Source: Elgaria multicarinata webbii (lineage: Eukaryota > Chordata > Lepidosauria > Squamata > Anguidae). From it: a stretch of 64,000 nucleotides of DNA. Made by a program: the position numbers and the translations under genes. The stretch spans positions 16,344,001 to 16,408,000 of the forward strand of contig NC_086192.1 of the NCBI RefSeq assembly GCF_023053635.1. Reading direction: 5' to 3'. The notes beneath the pieces were generated by a model that did not search any database, was not told the origin of the DNA, and worked only from the letters and a program-made list of their open reading frames with translations. Shown here in pieces: positions 60,191 through 64,000 of this stretch (within the stretch, counting starts at the first letter, position 1; the number at the start of each line of letters is the position of its first letter).

Positions 60191-60636
60191 TGCTTTTTGT
60201 TGCTCTGTTATTACTGTCCTGAAATTAACGTTGACGAAAGGCAGCGTAACCGTATTTCGAGAAAACATCTGCCAATTCATCCCTTCGTCTTTACATTGCT
60301 GGGTGGTTCTTTGGCGCTGGACAGCGTCACGGGCAGTGCAGAATCCACTGAGAAAAGCGTGTTGGAAGTCTTAGAAGAAGTGACATGGAACCAAACAGGC
60401 CTTTAAAATCAATGCCAAGGGGGGCAGGTGGGAGGGGTGCGCTCGTCTACCTGCCAGGTGTGTGGGCCGTGCGTGCACTTTTCATTGTGTCCCGTCCCGC
60501 GTGTCCCGTCCCCCCCACAGCTCCGAACGGGGGTTCCTGCCTGTGCTTATGCTCCAGCACCCACCTCTATCACATCGTCTTCTGGTTCCAAAGCTTCGAG
60601 TGCGGTCCGGGCACTTTCCGTCAAGTAATGCCCCAT
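18823..60636 (-). CDS. FSIP2: Fibrous sheath-interacting protein 2, complete, 24 coding exons
   Basis: Exons in reading order: 60636-60565, 59482-59357, 58733-58572, 55937-55848, 55566-55427, 54671-54527, 53338-53228, 52628-52490, 51787-51683, 50424-50285, 49172-49112, 48515-47781, 45875-45831, 45397-45316, 44330-44294, 42840-35880, 34521-26120, 25901-25650, 24434-24240, 22411-22305, 21744-21713, 21068-21013, 19455-19395, 18998-18823. Every splice phase agrees; 18,432 bases give 6,143 residues (human FSIP2 is about 6,900). The N-terminus carries family blocks such as IPFLPGSNTMFYTT, YKSLHDPHLRAYYKRKD and CTLKEFNEYRQYLTSLKL. In mammals FSIP2 is a germ-cell protein of the sperm-tail fibrous sheath that binds AKAP4, and its loss causes malformed flagella. 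The start at 60636 has a strong context (GCAGCCATGG) and MGHYLTESARTA lines up with the human start. An in-frame ATG at 60672 would add 12 residues. Confidence 0.96.
19727..20520 (-). mobile_element. L2-like non-LTR retrotransposon 3' end with (TAAA)n tail
   Basis: Read on the minus strand, one open frame gives HWLPVQVRARFKVLVLPFKA, then SRAFSVVAPRLWNELP-type sequence (here SRAFSAVAPRLWNELPREVR) and FRQYQLKTFLFSQYL. This is the usual end of L2/CR1-group reverse transcriptases in reptiles. The 3' UTR with CCGCCCAATAGCCGAAGCTC in inverted sense and a TTTA/TAAA repeat (19,730-19,761) follows. The copy is 5'-truncated; its last 185 codons are open, so it is fairly young. Confidence 0.85.
20640..20860 (+). 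mobile_element. Second L2-like LINE C-terminal fragment
   Basis: GGCCTTCTCCGTGGTGGCCC, CACTGGAATCCCTCCC and the following block match the AFSVVAPRLWN region of the neighbouring L2-like copy but in the opposite orientation. It is decayed. Confidence 0.6.
22912..23415 (+). mobile_element. BovB (RTE) LINE 3' end
   Basis: The translated frame gives KVRIVKAMVFPVVTYGCESW, DAFELWCWGEMLRVPWTARR and, after an in-frame stop and a short deletion, KVEGKRKRGRPRARWRDDIL and VTKSRKRLNE. This is the C-terminal end of the RTE/BovB protein, which has nearly the same wording in ruminant and squamate genomes. The copy is 5'-truncated, about 500 bases, in the FSIP2 intron between exons 19 and 20, antisense to the gene. 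Confidence 0.92.
23835..23932. mobile_element. Palindromic DNA-transposon relic (MITE)
   Basis: A degraded copy of the family with one arm near CACCCTTCAGATGGGTTTTG and the other near CTCCAGGTTGAGGAAGGCTG. The arms are inverted versions of each other with a GCCCACGACCATG loop region. No coding capacity. Confidence 0.6.
24650..24768. mobile_element. Palindromic DNA-transposon relic (MITE)
   Basis: The left arm has ATGTGGCCCTCCAGATGATT; the right arm has GGACTTGTGGTCCAACAACG, close to its inverted complement. The centre is CCATTGGCTAGGGCTGATGG. This is the standard form of the short non-autonomous family dispersed through the window, probably of hAT type (inferred). Confidence 0.7.
24826..24912. 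mobile_element. Palindromic DNA-transposon relic (MITE)
   Basis: It holds GGGATGCTGGGAGTTGTAGT, then CACCAGGTTGGGGAAGGCAG, with the opposite arm CCTTGCCCAACCCTGGCTGG. It is adjacent to the previous copy but a separate insertion. Confidence 0.7.
25171..25234. repeat. Direct duplication, two 32-base units
   Basis: Two identical adjacent units of GCAGGCGCTAAGTGAAGAGC plus CTTCCCTCTCCCA-type sequence start at 25171 and 25203, followed by a third partial start (GCAGGC). The repeat lies in the intron between exons 18 and 19. Confidence 0.9.
25376..25545 (+). mobile_element. LINE 3' tail (L2-like)
   Basis: T-rich sequence with TTGATTGCTGTCTATGTTTT ends in GTTGGGCGATAAACAAATCT and an AATAAATGAATAA tail. 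This is the usual 3' UTR ending of reptile L2-like elements. No coding part remains. Confidence 0.55.
26120..34521 (-). CDS. FSIP2: FSIP2 exon 17: 8.4-kb exon with about 14 tandem helical modules
   Basis: The acceptor is CCTTCCCCAG and the donor GAG|GTAGGG; the exon is open for 2,800 codons. It starts with conserved DALDETAHG and a cysteine-containing N-terminal part, then an acidic patch (DEEEEEEQQW near 33,390). From about 32,760 to 26,500 comes a tandem array. Each module begins with a helix like FLEDIVSKVLSKIF and continues with ELVNALVTEFKMSEVKV-like and IGNSIYEKLSQQVGS-like segments. It closes with a helix like VANLLIREILNFHLHPFLS. Module starts lie near 32,740, 32,265, 31,770, 31,265, 30,740, 30,290, 29,850, 29,400, 28,905, 28,460, 27,970, 27,475, 26,970 and 26,550. 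The end (PYLGNKPLKIDPDIISDHLA, RRPSLDMAGRLGVRPKE) matches the family. Confidence 0.95.
34522..35879 (-). other. FSIP2: FSIP2 intron between the two giant exons
   Basis: It holds a short CA run (about 34,935-34,952), an AAAT run (35,246-35,263) and a CR1 3' end (listed separately). Upstream of the acceptor at 34,522 the reading frame happens to stay open to about 34,849, but that part has no family resemblance and is read as intron. Confidence 0.75.
35410..35643 (+). mobile_element. CR1 LINE 3' end
   Basis: It contains the coding end for LDIRKNFLTVRAV-like sequence, then GGGGGTTGGACTCGATGGCC and the ATGATTCTATGATTCTA tail. The copy is 5'-truncated and antisense to FSIP2. Confidence 0.92.
35880..42840 (-). 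CDS. FSIP2: FSIP2 exon 16: 7.0-kb exon
   Basis: The acceptor is TGCTGCAAAAG (plain but the only one that fits phase 0) and the donor CGAG|GTGAGG; 2,320 codons are open. It opens with VSASELNSIVQNIMTWVVSA, an expected FSIP2 block. It contains diverged helical modules marked by LSKSDLANDLVCTF, LSKSDLTVYAKDIVSKVLG and SELTVYANNAVSGILEIIK, separated by polar linkers. The motif NVPGMVIYSE occurs twice (about 41,131-41,185 and 36,725-36,785). LEKLF-type basic motifs recur (SVLEKLFRK near 39,810; SILEKLFKK near 36,490; a looser RVLKRIFRR near 38,870). The exon ends KELIDFQPRG. Confidence 0.94.
42841..44293 (-). other. FSIP2: FSIP2 intron 15, AT-rich with one DNA-transposon relic
   Basis: The intron contains AT-rich sequence without coding signs (42,950-43,450) and an element with inverted ends at 43,648-44,109 (listed separately). 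The phases of exons 15 and 16 match directly, so no extra exon is required. Confidence 0.7.
43648..44109. mobile_element. Non-autonomous DNA transposon with inverted ends AGGGCT(G/A)TGC
   Basis: The left end reads AGGGCTGTGCACAGAACCCC; the right end, inverted, reads AGGGCTATGCTCCACTCCGA. Ten of the first 12 bases agree. Both subterminal parts are rich in TCCGAATCGG-like palindromes. There is no coding capacity. I could not settle the target-site duplication; both flanks contain TATTTTT. Confidence 0.6.
44294..45875 (-). CDS. FSIP2: FSIP2 small exons 13-15
   Basis: Exon 13 (45875-45831, 45 bases) encodes NQVKEKSSSKKRRV. Exon 14 (45397-45316, 82 bases) encodes ERLASTSQDNEDSESSYSAY and LQHLLSN. 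Exon 15 (44330-44294, 37 bases) encodes DQSAIRDSLKGK and ends AAA|GTAGGT. The phases (+1, +2, 0) lead exactly into the 7-kb exon at GTC. For exon 13 an upstream TAG|AGC acceptor exists 10 bases earlier, but only the GGCAG|AC site keeps the frame. Confidence 0.82.
44650..44697 (+). repeat. (GGA)n simple repeat
   Basis: A purine run of GAGGAGGAAGAGGAGGAGGA type, about 48 bases, lies in the intron between exons 14 and 15. Confidence 0.9.
45045..45152. mobile_element. Palindromic DNA-transposon relic (MITE)
   Basis: One arm reads GTGTTGGACTCCAACTCTCA, the other GGGAGTTGTAGTCCAACACA, an almost perfect inverted pair with a CTAGCTGGCTGGGGATAAT centre. A CCCCAGGTTGAGGAAGGCC tail completes it. Confidence 0.75.
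46190..46265 (-). mobile_element. L2-like LINE tail with (GCTT)n
   Basis: A CTTG/GCTT microsatellite joins CACCCAACAGCCGAAGCTCT, the 3' end block also seen in the 19.8-kb and 47.3-kb LINE copies. Confidence 0.5.
46778..46888 (+). mobile_element. CR1 LINE 3' end fragment
   Basis: It contains GGATTCCTGCACTGAGCAGG, GGTTGGACTCGATGGCCTTG and the TATGATCCTATGATTCTA tail. About 110 bases, antisense to FSIP2. Confidence 0.9.
47185..47289 (+). mobile_element. LINE tail ending in an (AAT)n microsatellite
   Basis: GCTGCCTTGAGGCCCAGTAT followed by GGTGGGATACTAAATAATAA is a 3' tail of an L2-like element. It runs into about 13 AAT units (47,250-47,289), which also form the tail of the next element. Confidence 0.6.
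47290..47650 (-). mobile_element. L2-like LINE 3' end
   Basis: On the minus strand it reads TRERAFSVVAPRLWNDLPDE and LSFQRQVKTFLFSQAF, then a UTR with the TATATACTGCCCTGCCCCAT block. It meets the previous element tail-to-tail at the AAT repeat. Confidence 0.8.
47781..48515 (-). CDS. FSIP2: FSIP2 exon 12: cysteine-rich 12-residue repeat exon
   Basis: The acceptor is CCTCTGCAG and the donor GGCAG|GTAGGT; 735 bases, phase +1 at both ends. The first 70 residues are Ser/Thr/Gly-rich. Then follow tandem 12-residue units GCGSKTSCCGSA: eight units of exactly 36 bases (unit spacing 48,275, 48,239, 48,203, 48,167, 48,131, 48,095, 48,059, 48,023) and two degenerate ones near 47,987 and 47,950. A Gly/Ser/Cys tail follows. 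The units are identical in protein but differ at third positions, so the peptide repeat is kept by selection or recent homogenisation. I do not know of this repeat in mammalian FSIP2. It resembles sperm or keratin-associated cysteine-rich proteins in composition only. Confidence 0.88.
47940..48305 (-). repeat. 36-base coding minisatellite
   Basis: The plus-strand marker GTCTTGCTCCC recurs every 36 bases from 48,023 to 48,275, with imperfect copies near 47,951 and 47,987. Variable positions include GGACGTC/GGAGGTC and CCCGGCGG/CCCGGCAG/CCCAGCGG. All frames on both strands stay open across it, an effect of the repeat length and composition. Confidence 0.95.
48558..48635 (+). mobile_element. CR1 LINE 3' end fragment
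   Basis: GCAGGGGGTTGGACTCGATG followed by GGCCCCTTCCAACTCTACGA and the TATGATTCTATGA tail; about 78 bases. Confidence 0.85.
49112..53338 (-). CDS. FSIP2: FSIP2 exons 7-11
   Basis: Exon 7 (53338-53228) encodes EWRKKEMMLLMKIGHDVKRE followed by ARVEEQRQKSKEDKLKR, a charged, likely coiled-coil helix. Exon 8 (52628-52490) encodes a similar helix (KKMAYHLRKLEERFQKEGLL). Exon 9 (51787-51683) encodes a lysine-rich linker (SLVKKSTEGVKKPTEMADKR). Exon 10 (50424-50285) encodes a Ser/Thr/Pro-rich linker. Exon 11 (49172-49112) encodes QETILSEKDLRKKGSLDSEP. All acceptors and donors are GT-AG, with phases 0, +1, +1, 0, +1. Exon 9 starts GG after a split G, giving GSLV. Confidence 0.85.
50645..50905. repeat. 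Unnamed dispersed repeat, copy A
   Basis: Degenerate GCAATTTGC / CGAATTTG units (50,690-50,775) are followed by CCTGGAAAACCCACAAACTG, then a CACCTCAGCAAGAGCTGACT block. The same succession in the same orientation occurs at 53,600-53,885. There is no coding capacity. Confidence 0.6.
51225..51362 (-). mobile_element. CR1 LINE 3' end fragment
   Basis: The plus strand begins with CATAGAATCATAGAATCATA, then GAGTTGGAAGGGGCCTACAA and ends in GGCTGTCCAGCTGCCTCCC. It is in the same orientation as FSIP2, the only CR1 copy in the gene for which this is so. Confidence 0.9.
51990..52150. repeat. Probable old repeat fragment
   Basis: It has TTTATTTACACTGCCTCATC, then AGAACAGGCCTCAGCCCCAC and GGAGCTTACAATCAAAAACT. 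Such wording recurs in vertebrate genomes as an old interspersed repeat; I cannot name the family. Confidence 0.35.
53590..53885. repeat. Unnamed dispersed repeat, copy B
   Basis: It has GAGCAAATCTCTGAGCCGTT, AGCAATTTGCACACATTGCA and CCAAATTGCAGGAACTGTG units, then CCTGGAAAAGCCACACGTGG and GGGCACCTCAGCAGGAAGCA. It matches copy A in order and spacing though both are diverged. Confidence 0.6.
54341..54390. mobile_element. Short MITE fragment
   Basis: GGACTACAACTCCCAACATC followed by GGCAGCTGGGGCATCAGG is one arm and the centre of the palindromic family. Confidence 0.5.
54527..59482 (-). CDS. FSIP2: FSIP2 N-terminal exons 2-6
   Basis: Exon 2 (59482-59357) encodes MPTVGPNQILDMPLFTKIPF and LPGSNTMFYTTNLGEK. 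Exon 3 (58733-58572) encodes LYQPTATFDLNDPYCKI and YKSLHDPHLRAYYKRKDNL. Exon 4 (55937-55848) encodes VVCTLKEFNEYRQYLTSLKL. Exon 5 (55566-55427) encodes DWLLKEERPTIPEQENVMRN. Exon 6 (54671-54527) encodes ELINQELAKLEHLAEENRLL, then a lysine-rich helix. These are the best-conserved parts of FSIP2 and fix the identification. Phases are 0, 0, 0, +2, 0. The introns hold CR1, a SINE and MITE relics. Confidence 0.95.
55040..55175 (-). mobile_element. tRNA-derived SINE, sense to FSIP2
   Basis: On the minus strand it reads GGTTTGCGCATCAGGCGAGG, then GGGGTTCAAATCCCCTCTCA (a clear B box) and GATTTCACTGGTGAACCGAC. It follows the same plan as the MIR-like copy at 9.4 kb. Confidence 0.7.
55712..55797. mobile_element. 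Palindromic DNA-transposon relic (MITE)
   Basis: GTTGGACTACAACTCCCATC and GAGCTGTAGTCCAACATAGC are inverted copies around CCTGCTGGCTGG. CAGGTTGAGCAAGGCTGCC ends the element. Confidence 0.75.
56030..56105 (-). mobile_element. Short repeat fragment with CCCATTGAGTTCAATGGGAT
   Basis: The palindromic core CCCATTGAGTTCAATGGGAT is preceded by TCTCCCAGAAGCGAGCCCC and followed by GGGCAGCAGCC. Related pieces occur near 9,355 and 52,202. It is a frequent small repeat of lizard DNA, family not named here. Confidence 0.5.
56536..57243 (+). mobile_element. CR1 LINE, longest copy (C-terminus of ORF2 and 3' UTR)
   Basis: One frame is open for 167 codons, with LGCINRSIASKSHEVLVPLY, LALVRPHLEYYIQFWAPRF, LERVQKRATRMIRGLETKPY and DIRKNFLAVRAVRQWNQ, the end of the CR1 reverse transcriptase. 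The 3' UTR with GGTTGGACTCGATGGCCTTG and the TTCTATGATCC tail follows. The copy is 5'-truncated, fairly young, and antisense to FSIP2 in the intron between exons 3 and 4. Confidence 0.95.
57455..57634 (+). mobile_element. LINE 3' tail with (ATT)n microsatellite
   Basis: TTTTATGTGTTTTATATTTG, GATCCAAGTGGGGAGGCAGG and TAAGAAAT lead into about 21 ATT units (57,571-57,634). This is the usual L2-like tail plus its expanded terminal repeat. Confidence 0.7.
58097..58409 (+). mobile_element. CR1 LINE 3' end
   Basis: It starts at GGTTGTCACACAGAGGAGGG and ends with TGATTCTATGATTCTAG. It is nearly the same sequence as the 56.9-57.2 kb copy, 5'-truncated and antisense to FSIP2. Confidence 0.93.
59120..59253. 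mobile_element. Palindromic DNA-transposon relic (MITE), nearly full length
   Basis: The ends read CAGGGGTGGGGAACATGTGG and CCACATGCTCTACACCCCTG, inverted copies of each other. Inside are TTGGACTTCAACTCCCATCA and GATGGGACTTGTGGTCTAA. At about 130 bases it appears to be the whole unit. Confidence 0.8.
60140..60186. repeat. C run followed by (CA)n microsatellite
   Basis: About 12 C residues precede some 18 CA units in the FSIP2 intron between exons 1 and 2. Confidence 0.95.
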
Positions 60637-60672
60637 GGCTGCTTTCAGCAGCCCCGGGTTGGGGTACGTCAT
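60565..60672 (-). CDS. FSIP2: FSIP2 first coding exon with two candidate starts
   Basis: The donor is ATAGAG|GTGGGT at 60565. ATG at 60636 gives MGHYLTESARTALEALEPED and fits the human N-terminus in length and wording. An upstream in-frame ATG at 60672 (MTYPNPGLLKAAMGHYL) has an A at -3 and no stop between, so scanning ribosomes could begin there. A TGA lies further upstream in the same frame. Confidence 0.75.
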
Positions 60673-62030
60673 CTTGGGGGGGTTCAGTCTGAGCTGCTGC
60701 CCTCAGAGGACTCAGCCTCCAACTGCCGCCTCTGTGAAGGCCTTCTAGAACCTTCCGTGGCCCTGTTGGCAACAATGCTTCCACCGCTGTGGCCCCGTTG
60801 CTACCCTGGCCATTCTGTGGAGCTTCAGCACGCGAGACGTTCTATTGCAGAGGAATGTCCCTCTTTGTTTAGCTCCCACCCTTCCGCACCCACAGAGGCC
60901 GGCCCAGCTCATGTTTCCTTGCTTACATATCATGAGAATAATTCTTTGCTGTGTGGATAATGTCACTATAGGTTCTTGTCACTAGTTTGACTTCTGTGAA
61001 ATGGGCGCTGGAGCAGAGAACAGTGGGTTCGAAAGGGTGGCCGTGTGCTTTGGAACGCATCCCTCCCCTCTGCTTCGTTACTTCGGTCCTTGGGCAAGCG
61101 GCTTTGTCTTTTAGCTTCGCCAGTTTGCCTTTTGTGAGTGGCCATGCCCGCCGCAGCAACCATTTTGTGACAGTGCCCACAGCATTCCTATAGTCCAGGA
61201 CATGGTAGTTTGGTGAAAGGCCTAGAATCCATCATGGATCCATCTCATCGCCCGTGCCAAACCGCAGTTCCTAAGATTCTTTGGCCCTGTTCAGAAGATG
61301 TCTTAAACCACAGCGTTCGCTGTGGTTAATGCTGTGGTTTAAGGTGTCTTCTGAACGGGGCCTTTGAGGGAAACCGCGACAGCTGAGCTGGTATAAAACT
61401 GATAACAAGTTGACAGTCAGGGTCCAAGACATTTGAGCTGCTGAGGCAAAGGACTAAGGACACCCTCTCCTTATACCATGTCCAAAAGCTGTCTGGGCCT
61501 GCAACTTTGCCACTGGGGCTGGTACAGCATCCTCCACCCCACGGGAAGACAGATGGCTCGCTTAGGGGGTCGCAGGGCAACACCTAGTTTGAGGAGCCTG
61601 CCTCCCTCTGCCTCTGAGCTACCCACCGTGAGCCCAAGATCTCTTTCCTGGCTTCCCAGTGGGGTTCAGTCCCTTCAGTGCACCTCTGTGAAGTTGGAGT
61701 CTTTGCCACGATGCGCGTCACATCAGCCTTACCGACCCAGAATCCCGTTTCTAGCCTTTGGCTCAGTTTAGAGGGATCTGTTGACAGGCTTCTGCTGTCC
61801 CCTGGGGGTTTTGCCAACCCGTCTCACTCAGGACTTGCGTGTCCTGGGGGTCTTTTGCCTTTAAACCAGGAACATCAACGCAATTTGGGATCAAAACGTT
61901 CAAATGGCGCCATGATATTCCCACCACTGTGATGGGACTCCGGACAGTTCAAGTTTGTGTTGTGGGCTTATTGAGATGTACGGACAAGGTAACGACATTT
62001 CATGTTTTGTTTTTTTAAATTTTATTCTGG
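60673..62030. other. Spacer between FSIP2 and the upstream small gene
   Basis: It presumably contains the FSIP2 5' UTR and promoter. No TATA box at a convincing place and no CpG-rich block like that of the MROH region was seen. A hairpin DNA-transposon relic sits at 61,283-61,362. No coding region is recognised on either strand. Confidence 0.55.
61283..61362. mobile_element. Hairpin MITE with 32-base inverted repeats
   Basis: The left arm (61283-61314) GGCCCTGTTCAGAAGATGTC with its continuation matches the inverted right arm (61331-61362) at all but about three positions, around a 16-base loop. The whole unit is 80 bases and non-coding. Confidence 0.8.
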
Positions 62031-62036
62031 GTGACT
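62031..62036 (-). other. Possible poly(A) signal of the small upstream gene
   Basis: AATAAA on the minus strand, about 840 bases past the stop at 62875. No nearer AATAAA in this orientation was seen, which implies a 3' UTR of roughly 0.85 kb. The region between holds a MITE fragment (62,698-62,745) and otherwise nothing recognised. Confidence 0.45.
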
Positions 62037-62874
62037 ACTGCATATCCAGATGGGCACAGGCCCTGCAAAAGAGAATGCAAACACCGCATTAGGAGGACAG
62101 CACCAAAAACCATTTGAGGACAAGGCGTAAATACATATACAGATTAAGCATTCATAAAAGTGCACATTGAATTATCTATCCATGCTACAATATTCCAAGA
62201 AATAATATACCACCATGCAAGTAAATAAACCATCCCTTTCCCATACCAATAAAGATGAAAACTAACCCATTCTAGAATTGCTTCATGTTAACAAGCAGCA
62301 GACGTCATATCCTGAGTCTGGTGGAGGACTGTACCAGTTGAGACTGCAGATTAAAATATTCCCGCACAAAGATGAAGCTAAGGCTACACTTGAGCTTTCC
62401 CCAGGGACATTCCAGATTTCTCTAGGCAAACTTGTTTTATAAGGACGAGGACTCAATGTGGTCAGCCCTCCCCCCGAATGGTACAGTCCTGCAACATGTT
62501 ACTGTCACGCGAGTCCGTCATTTCTGCTCGGGCACAACACGGCCACTCAAATCCTCACTGAGGTCAGACGGATGGGCCCTATTGCACCAATTCCCTACCA
62601 GCTGCTGGTGTGTCTATGGGCTGAATTCAAAGTGCTTGTTTATCTTTAAAGCCTCAAACGGCAGGGGCCAGGTGATTTCAAGGACCACTGACACCGGGAC
62701 TGGGCAAGTTGTGGCCCTCCAGATGTTTTGGCCTGGAACGCCACATGTTGTCCAGAGAAAGCTGGGAGTAAAAGACACGTGGGCGCTTCTGCGTCTACCA
62801 AAACAAGCAAGCCACCACTTTGCTACCCACCTTAACCATGGAGGGAGGGAGGCGTCCAGGCAAGGAGGCACGCT

Positions 62875-64000
62875 CTACACTGGGGGGTTGTTGTACAAGT
62901 AATAGCCACCGTACGCCATGGTGCCGAAGGACAGCGCAGCCCCAAACATCTGCATCATCAGCCTTTTGTCCAACCAGGAGTTACTGTCTGCAGGGAGGAA
63001 ACAGACGAAGTGTTTACGTCAGGGGTGTTGGGCATCAGGTGGTCTGTGGGCCACCAAGCAGACCCCCGGGTTTTGCTGTAGTCTCGGGGAGAATGGGCTC
63101 CCTTAGGACTGCAGAAACCAGCCCGTTGGGGAGAGCAAGGTAGGAGGCTCACCTTCGGGCTGGGAACCTTGGGCTGGGGGACCCGCCGCCCACGGGCAAG
63201 ACCCCTCTGACTTGTCCCCTCCCTCAGTGAGTGCACCCTTGTCACTGCCACAGCCCCCAGCTCCTGCTCCTCCTCTGGGGGGCGTCTGCCATTCCTCCCC
63301 CCACCACCTCTGTCGTCTGGCAGCAGGTGAACACCAGGGAGCCCTGGGGGAGAGGAGGAGGAGGAGGAGGAGGAGCAAGACTGGGATGGGGCTCCTTGGC
63401 GCCGGCCCTGCGCTCTGCACATCCTCAAAGGCACTCTTGTGAGAAGACATGCCTAGGCAGCACACCTGAACTCCATGGGGCTGGTTGCACAGTGGTCCAC
63501 GTGTTGGATCTCACTGTTAGGATTGCAGACGTCAAGGGCCCTCCTAGCACAGATTTCCCGCAACCTGTGTCCAGGGCCGGTGATACCATTAGGCCAACTA
63601 GGCAGCTGCCTGGGGGGGGGGGGGAGCACAGACCTCAGAGGGGGCAGTACTGCCTGTTAAGGGTCACAGTTTTATACAAATTCGCTGTTTTAAGAAAAAG
63701 CACACACAATAAAAGCAAAATATAATAGTTCAGAAACTCTTCTTGAACGGCTGAATCGAAGTTGGCAATTTGGGGGAGTGGGGGGGGTGCAAGTAGCTCG
63801 CCTTGCCAAGGGCGCCACATAGTCTGGCACCGCCCTGCCTACATGATGGGAGTTGTAGTCCAGCACCTCCGGAGGGCGCCCAGTTTGGGGCGGCCGTCCC
63901 GCCGGGCTGGGGGCTCCCTCCCTCGCTCCCCGGACGGCCGGCCCCTCACCGGAGGCGTGCGCGGAGAGGCGCCGCTTGACGCGCCGCAGCTCGAGGGCGC
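62875..64000 (-). CDS. Unrecognised small membrane protein, last two exons (partial)
   Basis: Exon 62987-62875 ends with TAG and has a clean CCTCCCTGCAG acceptor. The preceding exon ends at 63950 with TCCG|GTGAGG and runs off the right edge. Joined (split codon G|AC) they read LELRRVKRRLSAHAS, DSNSWLDKRLMMQ, then a hydrophobic glycine/tyrosine-rich segment MFGAALSFGTMAYGGYYLY and the tail NNPPV. A basic stretch before one membrane helix with a very short tail suggests a tail-anchored or small single-pass membrane protein. I do not recognise the family. The first exon is GC-rich as near a CpG-island promoter. It lies upstream of FSIP2 on the same strand. Confidence 0.68.
63350..63376 (+). repeat. 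(GGA)n simple repeat
   Basis: A GAGGAGGAGG run of about 27 bases in the intron of the small upstream gene. Similar runs occur at 52,720-52,745 and 52,880-52,907. Confidence 0.85.
63838..63895. mobile_element. MITE fragment close to the small gene's first visible exon
   Basis: GATGGGAGTTGTAGTCCAGC followed by GGGCGCCCAGTTTGGGGCGG is half of the palindromic family, in the intron just downstream of the exon end at 63950. Confidence 0.6.

Overview
The window is nuclear DNA of a vertebrate, most probably a squamate reptile (lizard or snake). The genes are vertebrate genes split by GT-AG introns. The repeats are those of reptile genomes: several CR1 LINE 3' ends, L2-like LINE tails, a BovB-type RTE LINE end, tRNA-derived SINEs and many short palindromic DNA-transposon relics. 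The left third (1-18 kb) is very GC-rich, with short introns and long G or C runs, as on a microchromosome. The species cannot be named from the sequence.

Layout. (1) 220-17,756, plus strand: the 3' part of a Maestro HEAT-like repeat gene of the MROH1/MROH2 type. Twenty-nine exons join in phase into 1,223 residues plus a stop; the gene's beginning lies left of the window. (2) 17,757-18,785: a short tail-to-tail intergenic gap. (3) 18,823-60,636, minus strand: a complete FSIP2 gene (fibrous sheath-interacting protein 2, a sperm-tail protein). I could trace 24 coding exons with matching splice phases. They sum to 18,432 bases, i.e. 6,143 residues plus a stop, close to the size of mammalian FSIP2. 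Two giant exons (6,961 and 8,402 bases) hold over four fifths of the coding sequence. (4) 60.7-62.0 kb: spacer with a small hairpin transposon relic. (5) 62,031 to the right edge, minus strand: the last two exons and 3' UTR of an unrecognised small membrane protein.

The most notable biology is inside FSIP2. Exon 12 is a cysteine-rich coding minisatellite: ten 36-base units, eight of them encoding the same 12-residue Gly-Cys-Ser motif. It recalls cysteine-rich structural proteins such as SMCP, ODF1 and keratin-associated proteins. The 8.4-kb exon encodes about 14 tandem modules of roughly 140-175 residues, each with the same order of amphipathic helices. The MROH-type gene and FSIP2 converge, with poly(A) signals about 1 kb apart.

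No RNA gene, CRISPR array or virus-derived element was recognised.
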